The notes beneath the pieces were generated by a model. That model made no database searches and had not been told where the DNA came from. It saw nothing but the letters and a program-made list of their open reading frames with translations. A stretch of 64,000 bases of DNA from contig NZ_JAFFQE010000007.1 of NCBI RefSeq assembly GCF_016919005.1, forward strand, positions 186,001-250,000. Reading direction: 5' to 3'. This DNA is from Desulfopila inferna (lineage in GTDB: Bacteria; Desulfobacterota; Desulfobulbia; Desulfobulbales; Desulfocapsaceae). Position 1 is the first letter of the stretch. Every line of letters starts with the position of its first letter. Both the position numbers and the translations under genes were made by a program. Below are positions 9,547 through 18,379 of the stretch, in pieces.

Positions 9547-9606
9547 GACGTATCCTTTTTTGTTGGAATTTAAACTTGGCGGTTTGATCCCAACAGGATA
9601 CGTCAT

Positions 9607-10115
9607 TTATTTTTTCTTGGCGTCCTCAAACACCACTTTTCATATCACCTCCGTGAGTGAACGAGGCAAACAGGGGGCGAATCCCTGCTCCTCCGACTCC
9701 GCCAACAATAAAAACACAAAGCTTTAAAATTAAAATACTTATACTTCTCTATATTGGAGGTACCTAGTCAGTAAGGCAGTTGGTATGACTGAAGTGAGTT
9801 AGACACTAGACCAACCAGCAAAAATAAGGCTTTCGGTGTTAACTTGTGATCATGAAAACGTGGTCTGTCCCGAATTACGGTTTGTATAATCTTCTTCTTC
9901 AGCTTTCTCCGATAATTATTTTAGATTATAGTGTTTTTTTTAAACAGAACGGAAACATATGCGGCTTGCCTATACATTATTGTAATTTCAATTTTTTTCT
10001 ATTGAACCAACCGCGATATTAAATATTACTATTTAATTTAGTTATACGGACTCGCATAATACCACGAGATAGCATTGTTATACGGAAATAACATGCTTCA
10101 CCATTTTCACTTTTA
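9607..10115. other. Intergenic region with a tRNA-3'-end-like remnant and a short direct repeat
   Basis: No gene is seen. At 9650-9706 the plus strand reads like the 3' part of a class II tRNA: a short CCTC/GAGG arm, a T-arm-like CAGGG-7-CCCTG with loop GGCGAAT, then CTCCTCCG and a final CGCCA. No 5' half is present, so this may be a remnant left by an island. The ten bases GTTATACGGA occur twice (10041-10050, 10077-10086). The rest is AT-rich and featureless. Confidence 0.3.
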
Positions 10116-10754
10116 TCAATATGCCTTAACCCATTTCATACTTTTGATTTCGTTGCGATTTATTGAAATTACTAAGCCGCTGGCGCTCTTGTATGTGATA
10201 GTGTCTTTCCCTATATCAGCATTGTCTGTATAGATCGTTCCGCCGGAGAAAAGATCAATCTTATATTGATATGCTGACTCCGATTGGTTGGATGAAGCTA
10301 TGTATTGTGCTGGTTTTTTCCTCCGTTCCTCAATGACTTCTTCAATGGCTTTTCTTTTTTGAGCTTCAGTAAATATCAATTCTCTGGGTTGCTGCTGCGG
10401 AGGAGAAAGAGGTTTGGATTTAGAGGGAGGAATGGATTTAAGAGTAATGTCAGATTCGTTATGATCAGGAACAACTATAACAGAATCGTTTTTAGCAAAT
10501 GGCAGGAGATCAATTATTGATGAAAAGGTATAGTTTTTAAAAAATAGAACCAGGAAAAGACCGACCACTAAGCCAAGAGCTAGAAAGAGAATCTGTTGCA
10601 GAAGTGAAGGGCCGGATCGCACTGCAGCCAGTGAAAGTTGTTTGTCGTCCAGGGCGCTTTGATAAAACCTGGTGTGCTGCTTTCGACCACCATGAACTCT
10701 TTTGATTAATACTTTGGTCAGATCAGATACATTATGTTCACTGTCTGTTGTCAT
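10116..10754 (-). CDS. Single-pass membrane protein of unknown function
   Basis: The 212-residue protein has a basic N-terminal region, one membrane helix at about residues 50-72 (LLQQILFLALGLVVGLFLVL), and a Pro/Lys-rich linker. A charged helix (FTEAQKRKAIEEVIEERRKK) and a C-terminal beta-like segment with GGTIYTDNADIG follow. I do not recognise a family. It lies 35 bp downstream of another small exported protein on the same strand, so the two may form an operon. Confidence 0.65.
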   Translation of the reverse strand: MTTDSEHNVSDLTKVLIKRVHGGRKQHTRFYQSALDDKQLSLAAVRSGPSLLQQILFLALGLVVGLFLVLFFKNYTFSSIIDLLPFAKNDSVIVVPDHNESDITLKSIPPSKSKPLSPPQQQPRELIFTEAQKRKAIEEVIEERRKKPAQYIASSNQSESAYQYKIDLFSGGTIYTDNADIGKDTITYKSASGLVISINRNEIKSMKWVKAY

Positions 10755-10789
10755 TTTGATTTTTCTCGTTGCTGACGAAGATGATGCTT

Positions 10790-11188
10790 TTAATGGAACT
10801 TTAAATATTTAATTTTCCACTCCCAAATATCTTCATAATCCATAACATCTATATACTCGCGCTCGGTGAATGATCCCGTACCATTCTTCTTGATGTACCT
10901 TTTATCAAAATAGATGTCTTCTATTTCATATCCATCACGGTCAAAGGCCTGGAAACCAACGCTTACTCTTATGGGATGATTCTTTCTGTTTCGAACTTTG
11001 GCTTTAAATGAATATCTGATATACCCTGATTTTCTGTCCTCAAGCCTTTTGGAGCTTATATCTGTTATCTCGACAGCTTTATTAGTATAGGTAGAACCTC
11101 TGCGAAATTTATTGGTGAGGCTTTGTGCTGGTATCGCTGTTATAAAGAACAGTAGAAAAATTATGGCTGATAATTTAGCTTTATTCAT
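10790..11188 (-). CDS. Small secreted protein of unknown function
   Basis: From the ATG at 11188 the 132-residue product begins with a clear signal peptide (MNKAKLSAIIFLLFFITAIP, cleavage near AQS). A compact beta-rich domain of about 105 residues follows, with a pattern (SFKAKVRNRKNHPIRVSVGFQ) like FxLYD-type beta-sandwich proteins; that resemblance is tentative. An upstream ATG at 11341 would add 51 residues and hide the signal peptide, so I rejected it. The ribosome site is weak. Confidence 0.6.
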   Translation of the reverse strand: MNKAKLSAIIFLLFFITAIPAQSLTNKFRRGSTYTNKAVEITDISSKRLEDRKSGYIRYSFKAKVRNRKNHPIRVSVGFQAFDRDGYEIEDIYFDKRYIKKNGTGSFTEREYIDVMDYEDIWEWKIKYLKFH

Positions 11189-11504
11189 TCTAATTATTTT
11201 GTGATTTTTCCCGATAAGCGACGATTGAAATTCTGCAATATGTGTTTTTAAGTGGAAAACGAATTTATAGAGCATATAGCACTCTTCCCGCAAATCTTCT
11301 TTAAGGATTGAAAATATTATACAACTTTTGAGTTTAACCATAAGTAAGAGCGAAAAACGAGTTTTTTTGAACTAATTCGTGAAAACATCTGCAGTGGAAA
11401 AAAAAAAGAATTAAAAACAAAGGAACAGAAAATAACTTCAAATGGTACCGGGAAAAATGGGAATTCAGAGGTGGCTTAGTTTGTTTGAACAGCATTTGCT
11501 GTTT
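11189..11504. other. Intergenic, no gene seen
   Basis: This AT-rich spacer lies between the secreted-protein gene and the IS3-family element. The string TTTTAAGTGGAAAA at 11247-11260 resembles the terminal repeat of the neighbouring IS and may mark an older end. Nothing else is visible. Confidence 0.4.
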
Positions 11505-11528
11505 TTAAAGTGGAAGCTCTGCTTTTTT

Positions 11529-12359
11529 TTAAGCTGCCTTTTCAACTGTTGGCATCATGATGCTGTAGGCCTCGTCAGGAGTTCTTTTTCCCAACCGGGA
11601 ATGAGGCCTGGATTGGTTGTACCATTCAAGATATTGGGTGATTGATCTCCTCGCCTCATTGACAGTATCATAAGCAAATAAATAGACTCGTTCGTATTTC
11701 ACTGTTTTCCATAATCTTTCAACAAATATATTATCCCGCCAAGCACCGCGGCCGTCCATACTGATCCTGCAACCACGATCTTTCACCGCCTGGATAAACT
11801 CTTCCGAGGTAAACTGACTCCCCTGATCCGTATTCACTATCTCAGGTGTACCATGATGGGTGAACGCTTCTTTGAGAACATCAACCGCATGGCAAGCCTC
11901 AAGAGTGATAGCAATTTTAGCTGCCAGAACTTTCCTGCTGGCCCAATCAATAACAGCTGTCAAATAAACAAAACCCTTGGCCATGGGAATATAGGTAGTA
12001 TCCAGCGCCCAAACCTGGTTGGATTAGTCAATGTTCTTTTCTCTTAAGAGATATGGATAGATTTTATGGCCTGGATGTTTTTTGCTCGTTCCCGGCTTCC
12101 GGTATAATGCCTCAACTCCCATGCGTTTCATCAGCGTTCCAAGATGCTTACGACCTACCGAGAAACCACTGCGACTCAGCTGGTCGCGAAGCATTCTGGT
12201 ACCCATAAATGGGTGCTCCAGGTGCAGTTCATCAATTTTCCGCATCATCTTCAAGTCTCTATCATTTACTGGTTTTCGCTGATAATAAACGCTGCCACGG
12301 CTTATACCTACGATCTGAGCTTGTCTTTTTATCGATAGAGAATGGGTGCGGTCTATCAT
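11529..12359 (-). pseudogene. IS3-family OrfB transposase with an internal TAA
   Basis: The N-terminal part (12359 to 12027) has the HTH_21 region, including SIKRQAQIVGISRGSVYYQR. A TAA at 12024-12026 follows KNID, then the same frame continues with SNQVWALDTTYIPM and a complete rve domain. The catalytic triad is visible: D in WALDTTY, D in NTDQGSQF, E in NIFVERLW. The total is 276 codons. A single base change could have made the stop. orfA overlaps the start by four bases, as expected for -1 frameshifting in IS3 elements. Confidence 0.85.
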
Positions 12360-12673
12360 CGCTTTGCGCTCAGCAATCCCACCTTGGTGAGCGCACCTTC
12401 TAAAAAATCATTTTCCAATGTCAGCTGCCCTATCTTGGCATGCAGGGTTTTAAGGTCAACTGTTGGTTCAGCTGAAGTGCCTTTGCTAAATACAGATGCA
12501 GCATGTTCGCTCAATTGCTTTTTCCAAGTGGTGATTTGATTCGGATGTACTTCAAACTGCTGAGCCAACTCTGCCAGTGTTTTATCTCCAGCCATCGCGG
12601 CCATAGCGACTTTCGCCTTAAATGCTGCTGAGTGTTTCCTTCTCGTTCTTTTTGCCATTTTCTGCTCCTTCAT
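12356..12673 (-). CDS. IS3-family OrfA (HTH_Tnp_1)
   Basis: The 105-residue protein has the IS3 OrfA helix-turn-helix ([20 protein letters not shown]) and a C-terminal leucine-zipper-like helix ([19 protein letters not shown]) for oligomerisation. The likely start is the inner ATG of [10 protein letters not shown] (12658). It binds the IS ends and is normally fused to OrfB by frameshifting. It is intact, but its partner is broken. Confidence 0.85.
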   Translation of the reverse strand: MKEQKMAKRTRRKHSAAFKAKVAMAAMAGDKTLAELAQQFEVHPNQITTWKKQLSEHAASVFSKGTSAEPTVDLKTLHAKIGQLTLENDFLEGALTKVGLLSAKR

Positions 12674-12718
12674 TTAAGCCCTGTAATGGGTTCTATTGGT
12701 AGCAGATTTTCCACTTAA

Positions 12719-13150
12719 CAGCTTGTTCAAATTTTCGGAGCCACTTCTGACCTTTGTTCCCCATAGAGCCTGCGTTATATCTTCAACACGACGAACAGAG
12801 ACACCTGCCAGGTACATCTCGATCATGGCCTCTTCAACGGAGGATTCCCGTCTTCGGTAACGTTCGATAATCGCTGTTTCGAACTTCTGCTGCCGGAGTT
12901 TGGGCACTTTTAATTCCACCTCACCGGCTTTAGTGTGCAGGTTTCTCTTGTAATATCCGGCTCGGGTGTCTTTGCGAGCCTCACTGCGTTCATATCTTGA
13001 GGCATTACAGAGGGCATCTGCTTCGGCGTCAAGCATAGCATTGATGGTCTCCTCAACAGTTCCGCGGACGAGTTCTCCAAGATGATCTTGAATCTGAGAT
13101 TCGTTAATCTCGATGACATTGCTTAATTTCTTTGTATAATCTCTTCTCAT
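12719..13150 (-). pseudogene. Second IS256-family transposase remnant, interrupted by the IS3 element
   Basis: From the ATG at 13150 (AGGAAAAGGCC upstream) about 144 codons match the Mutator/IS256 N-terminal region: DAEADALCNASRYERSEARK, a GYYKRNLHTKAGEVELKVPK-like core and MIEMYLAGVSVRRVEDIT. The frame then enters the terminal repeat of the IS3 element after NLNKLL. The remaining two thirds are not found on the far side, so they were deleted. It belongs to a different IS256 subgroup from the remnant at 9.1-9.5 kb. Confidence 0.8.
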
Positions 13151-13204
13151 GGTGGCCTTTTCCTCTGGTTGATGGTTAACGTTTGGCGACTGCCAATTAA
13201 CCAT

Positions 13205-13538
13205 GTTGAGGCCACCTCTTCATTCTAAATGTGCGAAAATTATTATACGTTATCGCAAAGGGCTATTCAATTCCCAATATAGAGAGACAGATGACTTAAG
13301 AAAAAGAGGAAAACGGTGAAAAAGATATTTTGGCTTGAAATATATGGGATTTTTCGGGAATTAATGGGAGGTTGCGGGATCTCGCCTCAACAGTAGTGTT
13401 CAAAAAATGGTCGGAAATCTAATTTCAGAAAAATTACCGTTTTTTTTTCAAGACATAATAGTTTTGCAGATAAAACCAGAATTTTACTATTCAGGCCCTA
13501 TTTGCGCTGTTTGCAAAACCAGTGGAATGATTTGTTAG
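13205..13538. other. AT-rich region containing the probable left end of the prophage
   Basis: No gene is seen. It starts with sequence upstream of the IS256 remnant. The inward-reading motifs TAAAACCAGAATTTT (13471-13485), TTTGCAAA (13510-13517) and TTAGTTATG (13535-13543) occur in the same inward order at 51.25-51.30 kb on the opposite strand. I read them as related transposase-binding ends of the Mu-like prophage. The exact terminal base is not determined. Confidence 0.45.
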
Positions 13539-14366
13539 TTATGCCTTCTTTTTTTTTGCTTTAATGAATGGAGTATATGTAACCTCTTTAAAATTAACAG
13601 AAAACGAAGAAGAACTTTTTTCTGCTTTATAAAAAGAAACATTAGGGTTTTGCCCCTGAATGATAAGAGAGATTATTTCCATATATGTATAGGGAATTTC
13701 TGCTCCAAAATATAAGCCTATTAAGGATTCAGTGGGATATGTATAAAGAGTACCTACCTGATTATGCAGTATTCTCCATTCCTTTTCGTGATTCCATGAT
13801 GAATGTTTAGTTAAAAAGATTTCCAAAACTTGCTCTGGGTCTTCTTTTAGAAATAAAGATGGCGTGTCTAAAGTTGGAAAAGACTTACTATACTTGACGG
13901 GTTTAGCTTGATTGAATGGTTCGAATTTGGTGTCAAATTCTAAACAAAAACCTTTATGGCAATCACTGTAATGAGACCACATTAAAATATCGTTTTTCGT
14001 TTCAGAAAAGCAAGATATGCCTTTTGTATTTAACATACTATCTTTCATCTCATTGAAAAATTTTATCAATGAATTCTCAAGTAACTGTATAAACGCCTTA
14101 TTTGGGTATATTCCATAAACAATATCAAATTCTGTTTTATTACTACACTCGCTCCTGAACTCGGCATGGAGCTTTGTTAATTTGCTTTTACTTATTGTTT
14201 TAAAATTTGCATCTATTGAACAATCAAAAGGATCATTGAAATTTTTTGGGCTAGCAAAGTATATGCCTTGGTTTTTTAGATTTTCAAGACTTCTTGTACT
14301 AAATGATTCGTACTTATATAATTTGGTAGGTATCTTCATTTCTGAGTGTAAAACTGTGGATTTCAC
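13539..14366 (-). CDS. DUF2971 family protein
   Basis: The 275-residue protein has the DUF2971 hallmarks: an N-terminal LYKYESFSTRSLENLKNQGI block, FASPKNFNDPFDC, CFSETKNDILMWSHYSDCHK, GFCLEFD and a later HEKEWRI. The biochemical role is unknown. Such genes are frequent in mobile islands and are sometimes placed with abortive-infection loci. Base composition is very AT-rich compared with the phage structural genes. It is the leftmost gene of the prophage cargo, read in the same direction as the repressor. The start may be the inner Met at 14339. Confidence 0.8.
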   Translation of the reverse strand: MKSTVLHSEMKIPTKLYKYESFSTRSLENLKNQGIYFASPKNFNDPFDCSIDANFKTISKSKLTKLHAEFRSECSNKTEFDIVYGIYPNKAFIQLLENSLIKFFNEMKDSMLNTKGISCFSETKNDILMWSHYSDCHKGFCLEFDTKFEPFNQAKPVKYSKSFPTLDTPSLFLKEDPEQVLEIFLTKHSSWNHEKEWRILHNQVGTLYTYPTESLIGLYFGAEIPYTYMEIISLIIQGQNPNVSFYKAEKSSSSFSVNFKEVTYTPFIKAKKKKA

Positions 14367-14421
14367 CGGCGGGGTTCGGCAAGTCCGTGTGAAAGATTAA
14401 ATTAAGCTTCTGTTATATCTT

Positions 14422-14823
14422 CTAATTTATTATTTTTTTCCAAATAAGGTCTTTTGTAAAGCCTTCTGGTCCTTTACCTTCGGGGTGGCCTCGGTACATT
14501 AACTCCTCATCTACAAAAGCTTCTGCGAGACTTTTGCAAAGTGAAAGTGTTTGCTCTGCTTGCTTATAAGTAATATGACCAACATCTGCTTTTGTTTGAG
14601 CAGCAATACATGCATCACTCCAGAATGAATTCAATTGTATAAATTCTTGATTTAGATCTGGCTTACTAATTCTTTCACCCTCTATTTCCCCTGTTTGTAG
14701 CAAGATTAAAGCACGTTCTCTCCTCTTTTCCTTCAACAAGCATTCTGAATAGTGTGTTTTACAGTATCTATATTTTACTGGAGGTTCATTGCAATAGCGT
14801 TTTCTGCAAGTTTTTTTAGACAC
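14422..14823 (-). CDS. Hypothetical cargo protein with N-terminal Cys/His cluster
   Basis: The 133-residue protein starts with C-x4-C-x8-C-x3-H (residues 5-23), which could bind one zinc. A helical region follows that includes QAEQTLSLCKSLAEAFVDEE. No family was recognised. It is AT-rich, on the minus strand, with 55 bp to the DUF2971 gene. Confidence 0.6.
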   Translation of the reverse strand: MSKKTCRKRYCNEPPVKYRYCKTHYSECLLKEKRRERALILLQTGEIEGERISKPDLNQEFIQLNSFWSDACIAAQTKADVGHITYKQAEQTLSLCKSLAEAFVDEELMYRGHPEGKGPEGFTKDLIWKKIIN

Positions 14824-14864
14824 TTCAAACTCCGGGAGAAAAATTTTAAAAATAAATGGCAGCT

Positions 14865-15050
14865 TCAGCCAGAGCTTTTTCCAGGTTTGGAAACCTCTTC
14901 AAGTGTGATTATAACCTCGCCCAGCCTATTATTTACCTTTTCATTCTGTTTGAAGGAAATATGGTTTTTTATGGCAAGAAGGATGACAGAGAGGTCAGGA
15001 TTCACTGGTAATATTTTGAGAATATTCTGGCCACTTAAGCCTCTTGTCCA
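14865..15050 (-). pseudogene. Receiver-domain-like coding remnant
   Basis: Within an otherwise empty 297-bp gap the minus strand keeps about 60 open codons without a start, containing TRGLSGQNILKILPVNPDLS and VIL before a TGA. The spacing of GLSG, the helix and PDL-VIL resembles the middle of a response-regulator receiver domain. It looks like a leftover fragment; the assignment is tentative. Confidence 0.3.
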
Positions 15051-15120
15051 ATTAAAATTGATAAAAAGAGTTTACTATATGTTGATGTTTATCGGGGTCT
15101 GTCCCCTAAACACTATTATT

Positions 15121-15390
15121 TCATATTATCTTGTTGAATTTTTTTGCTGATTTATCAAATTTAGATGCTTTCTCTAATTTTACTTTGGTACCTTTTTTAT
15201 CATGTGATATTTCTTTAACTTTTACTCTAACGTGCTTCGGGAGTTTATGCATATTTGGAACCCTGTACCAAGCACCTTCTTTGATTAACAAGCCTTCCTT
15301 TTCCAATTTTTCAAAATCGACAGGTTTGGCCAATTCCCTAGCTTCTTCGGCCAGTTCCTCAATTGATTTCTTCGTATTTTCTTTGTCCAT
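15121..15390 (-). CDS. Small basic hypothetical protein
   Basis: The 89-residue protein has an acidic-basic N-terminal helix (SIEELAEEARELAKP), then LIKEGAWYRVPNMHKLP and a Lys-rich C-terminus. The WYRVPNMHKLPKHVRVKVKE part may form a small beta fold. The family is not recognised. It is in the AT-rich left cargo, same strand as its neighbours. Confidence 0.55.
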   Translation of the reverse strand: MDKENTKKSIEELAEEARELAKPVDFEKLEKEGLLIKEGAWYRVPNMHKLPKHVRVKVKEISHDKKGTKVKLEKASKFDKSAKKFNKII

Positions 15391-15423
15391 TCAGGTTCTC
15401 CCAATACTTGGATCATTTATATC

Positions 15424-15714
15424 TTATTGTTCCGTATTAACATTTTCATCTTTTAGAATTAATGAAGCAACATTTTGGGCAATTTCAAAAGACTCATCAA
15501 GTGTCATATCGGTGTATGACATGTTGTCTAGGGCTGACTGAAAATACATTCTTATTTCCTGAAGCATTTCAGGCTTTCCAGTTTCTTCAGCGAGTTTTTT
15601 AATGCTCATTAAGACAGGGGGAATAAGTGTGTAGTCAACTTGCACTGATACTCGAAGGAAATTAATTTTTTTCTTCAAAGATTCAATTTCTGCCAAAATT
15701 TTATCGTCTTCCAT
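15424..15714 (-). CDS. Small helical hypothetical protein
   Basis: The 96-residue acidic, mostly helical protein has an N-terminal coiled-coil-like stretch (ILAEIESLKKKINFLR). It sits 33 bp upstream of the 89-residue gene and may form an operon with it. No family was recognised. Confidence 0.55.
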   Translation of the reverse strand: MEDDKILAEIESLKKKINFLRVSVQVDYTLIPPVLMSIKKLAEETGKPEMLQEIRMYFQSALDNMSYTDMTLDESFEIAQNVASLILKDENVNTEQ

Positions 15715-15768
15715 AATTTTATCTTTTTAAAAACGTACGGTTGATTGGTGCCACGCTGTTTGTTAAAT

Positions 15769-16668
15769 CTAATTTTTATTAATTGAGTAATCTTTAACCA
15801 GTATACCTTTACCTTTGTTCCCCTTTATTTGGGGTGTCCACCAAAAGCGACCAATATGCTTCCCAAACAAAGGATTTGCAGAGGTATATGTTTTGAAATG
15901 CCCTCGGCAAAAGTGGAGTATTGTATCACTCGAAGTGCCACCAATACTCTGAAGAGATATGCTGTTTTCTTTCGGGAATTGTAGTTCTAAAGTATGATAA
16001 TTGAAAAGCGATTGCTTTGATTTATTTGATCGTTTTTTATTTAACTTTGATGAGCGTTCAATTGTGACTGTATTTACATTTTTGCAATTTATGAGCATCA
16101 GTGAGAAGTTAAGGTATGCGTTTATAGAAGCACTGCTTTTGCCTAATTCATAAATTTCTTCATTGGACATGTTTTTCAAATGCATTCGATAATGATCTGT
16201 AACTAAAACATTATCAGATACTCTGCATTTAATGTCTTTTATTTGGGTGATTTTTTCTAAATCATCTGAGTGTAGTTCCCAAGTGCTGGTTCCTAGGCCT
16301 ATCATGAAGGAGTAAGGAAATGCTACCCATTTATCAAATGCTAAATTGTACTCAAAGTATAGAGTTATAACCCAATTTGGATGAACCTGTTTCACTAGGT
16401 AACCATTTTTTGATGCTCGTTCTTTCTTTTCAAAAGAAAAATCAAACCAACATAGTTCATAAGGTGGAGTGATATACTCACCGAATTCGCCGCTAAAGAG
16501 TGAGCATCCAGGCTTAACGTTTAGCAGCTCGATAATGTTTTCAACTGTATTGAAATGAAAATGTTGCGCATTTCTGATATCGCGAATCACATTATTAATT
16601 CTGCGATAATCATAATTAATGTTTTCTCTTTCTTTCTTCAAAGATTCAATTACTTGATGTGCATACAT
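15769..16668 (-). CDS. Hypothetical cargo protein
   Basis: The 299-residue protein has no membrane segment. It contains a central beta-rich region (ELCWFDFSFEKKERASKNGY) and a conserved-looking C-terminal box (HFCRGHFKTYT, PLFG, FWWTPQIKG). That box is familiar from proteins scattered in phage and island cargo, but I cannot name a function. It lies 75 bp downstream of the YaaC-like gene, same strand, AT-rich. Confidence 0.65.
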   Translation of the reverse strand: MYAHQVIESLKKERENINYDYRRINNVIRDIRNAQHFHFNTVENIIELLNVKPGCSLFSGEFGEYITPPYELCWFDFSFEKKERASKNGYLVKQVHPNWVITLYFEYNLAFDKWVAFPYSFMIGLGTSTWELHSDDLEKITQIKDIKCRVSDNVLVTDHYRMHLKNMSNEEIYELGKSSASINAYLNFSLMLINCKNVNTVTIERSSKLNKKRSNKSKQSLFNYHTLELQFPKENSISLQSIGGTSSDTILHFCRGHFKTYTSANPLFGKHIGRFWWTPQIKGNKGKGILVKDYSINKN

Positions 16669-16742
16669 TTTCTTTCCTGATTTAACCGTTTAATTTATCG
16701 GCAGCTTCATCGAGTCCGGTGTAATAGATTATGGGCAATATT

Positions 16743-17822
16743 TCATATGTCTGAGTGTGGAACTACACAAATACTTTCTGTTGTTAGTCCAACTATTTGA
16801 TACAAAAATTGTCTTGGGCATATCTTCACTGCCTCACCAATTATTGGCCTCATAGCACCATTCAATAGTTTTTCAGTTTCAGATGGCCTGTACCTGGTCA
16901 CCGAGCCAATATAAAACATTAAAGCTAAAGTATATGCAAGATGATGAAATGTACCTGGACGCAGATCGCAGTAGTAGCGATAGCCAGAGCGCGTAAGCAA
17001 AGATACTAGACTGAATTTTTTGTAGTCATTGATAGTGTTTCTATATACTGTTGGACAATTTTCTTTTGTTAGATTCTTCCGTTTTTTACTTCTATATATC
17101 ACCTTACAGTCTTCAACATATGGAGTATGAAAATACTCTGCTCTTGATCCTTTGTAAAACTTCGAGGTTTCGACTCTTGCCTCATGGCTTTTTTCATAAC
17201 TTATTTCAGTAAATAATTTGTTTTTATCTTCATTTACTAAAAATGAAATATTTACAGGTAGGAATTTTCTCCTCCCATATGCCTTTAATAAACCGAGATC
17301 GTATAAAAGCTCATGCAGTTCGGGGATATGTTGGCAGATATCTTTTAAAGTTTCCTGTACTGGTGTTGTAACAGGTGTTCCAAGGATATCTGCAAATTTG
17401 CAGAATATTGATACTCCGCTTGTGGGTTTTTTGATTTCAATTTTTTGTGAATGATCTTTTAATAGCGTAATTCCATGATGCTCCCATGTTTTCTCTAACT
17501 CGACTCCTTTAACTGAGATGAAGCATTTTACCAGATTGAGCATGCCATAATATGCTAGTGTACCTTTGGTAGGTAATTCAGTTAAATCGGATGCTTTATA
17601 GAAGTTATTTGCTAATTCTGAATAATAGATAGCCCTTTGCAAACACTTTTTTTTATCACCTCGTGTCTTCTTTATTTTTTGAGAGAGCCAAGAGTATAAA
17701 TATGACCAAGGGTCTGATGTGAGCGCTAACGGCGAGCCGGGAGGGACATCGAAATGAAAATATTTTATGGATTGGTATTTATAGAGTGCAGGTTCACCTT
17801 TTGAGAATCTATTTTTAGTCAA
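16743..17822 (-). CDS. YaaC-like protein
   Basis: The 359-residue protein resembles the YaaC family: an early SELANNFYKAS...YYGMLNLVKCFI helix pair, the HG motif (EHHGITLL), and a C-terminal FHHLAYTLALMFYIGSVTRY-RP segment. Its biochemical role is unknown; relatives occur in phage and defence-island contexts. It is AT-rich and in the left cargo, following a small membrane-protein gene after 89 bp that contain a strong hairpin. Confidence 0.65.
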   Translation of the reverse strand: MTKNRFSKGEPALYKYQSIKYFHFDVPPGSPLALTSDPWSYLYSWLSQKIKKTRGDKKKCLQRAIYYSELANNFYKASDLTELPTKGTLAYYGMLNLVKCFISVKGVELEKTWEHHGITLLKDHSQKIEIKKPTSGVSIFCKFADILGTPVTTPVQETLKDICQHIPELHELLYDLGLLKAYGRRKFLPVNISFLVNEDKNKLFTEISYEKSHEARVETSKFYKGSRAEYFHTPYVEDCKVIYRSKKRKNLTKENCPTVYRNTINDYKKFSLVSLLTRSGYRYYCDLRPGTFHHLAYTLALMFYIGSVTRYRPSETEKLLNGAMRPIIGEAVKICPRQFLYQIVGLTTESICVVPHSDI

Positions 17823-17844
17823 AGTTTATCCTCTTTTTATGCCC

Positions 17845-17877
17845 AATCGCGGGCTTGACGAAGTCAGCACCGCGATT
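17845..17877. other. Strong hairpin between cargo genes
   Basis: AATCGCGG-GC-(t)-TGAC / GTCA-GC-(a)-CCGCGATT forms a 14-bp stem with two single-base bulges and a GAA triloop. No T-run follows on the minus strand, so it is not an obvious terminator. It may be a processing site or a recombination remnant. Confidence 0.5.
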
Positions 17878-17911
17878 CTATGTCTTTTGTTTTCTCGAAA
17901 CTACCATATCG

Positions 17912-18337
17912 TCAGAGCAGATCGCTTGCTGCTTCAATAACTTCACTTGCTAATTCAGTAGGTTGAACACTTCTGTTTTCTCCAGTTCCTACAATTTCAA
18001 GAAGGCCCATTTCGACGAAAGAAAATACCATAGCTTTCTTTTGAGGATTGAATTGTTTGACATATTTATATTGGTCATTTGATTGTTCCATAAACGCTTG
18101 TAGCGCCCACAGGTCATGCCCAGTCAAGCCTCGGAGATTTTTAATTTGGGTGCTTGAAACCTTGTGCTCTTCCTTTAGATTCTTAATTATAACTTTCGCA
18201 AAATTAGAATTAACTTCTACCTCGCTGCATTGAAATATGAACTCAAATAATTGTTTTCTAGCAGAGAAAAACAATACCAAGATTACTAAAGGCCAAATTA
18301 GCACTTCTACCAATTTTACTAGCTCTGCAGCGCTCAT
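17912..18337 (-). CDS. Small membrane-anchored protein next to the repressor
   Basis: The 141-residue protein has one N-terminal membrane helix (residues 8-26, VEVLIWPLVILVLFFSARK). A cytoplasmic part of about 100 residues has a winged-helix-like pattern (LRGLTGHDLWALQAFMEQSN, then a FVEMGLLEIVG strand). A Shine-Dalgarno AAAGGAG precedes the ATG. It lies 42 bp downstream of the repressor gene, so it is probably expressed in the lysogen. A superinfection-exclusion role is possible but only inferred from position. Confidence 0.6.
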   Translation of the reverse strand: MSAAELVKLVEVLIWPLVILVLFFSARKQLFEFIFQCSEVEVNSNFAKVIIKNLKEEHKVSSTQIKNLRGLTGHDLWALQAFMEQSNDQYKYVKQFNPQKKAMVFSFVEMGLLEIVGTGENRSVQPTELASEVIEAASDLL

Positions 18338-18379
18338 GTTATCTCCTTTAGGTGGCAGGAGTGAGGAAATATAGCTCTT

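Larger units (their letters stand above)
11505..12718 (-). mobile_element. IS3-family insertion sequence, about 1.2 kb, inactivated
   Basis: Imperfect terminal inverted repeats TTAAAGTGGAAGCTCTGCT (11505-11523) and AGCAGATTTTCCACTTAA (12701-12718) bracket the usual orfA/orfB pair. The element interrupts an IS256-family transposase gene, whose codons run into the right terminal repeat. orfB carries an in-frame TAA, so this copy cannot make intact transposase without readthrough. Confidence 0.8.

Noticed and set aside
12024-12026. TAA in IS3 OrfB as programmed readthrough.
   Set aside because: IS3 elements use frameshifting between orfA and orfB, not stop readthrough within the middle of orfB; a nonsense mutation is simpler.
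17845-17877. Terminator between the small membrane protein and the YaaC-like gene.
   Set aside because: The stem is strong, but no T-run follows on the transcribed (minus) strand.
13500-18340. Integron-like cassette array: AT-rich single genes in one direction with motifs such as GTTAGTTATGCC and hairpins between genes; CAAACGTTAGCAC near 50.62 kb.
   Set aside because: No site has both RYYYAAC and GTTRRRY boxes with symmetric arms, and no integron integrase is present. The flanking motifs fit phage ends better.
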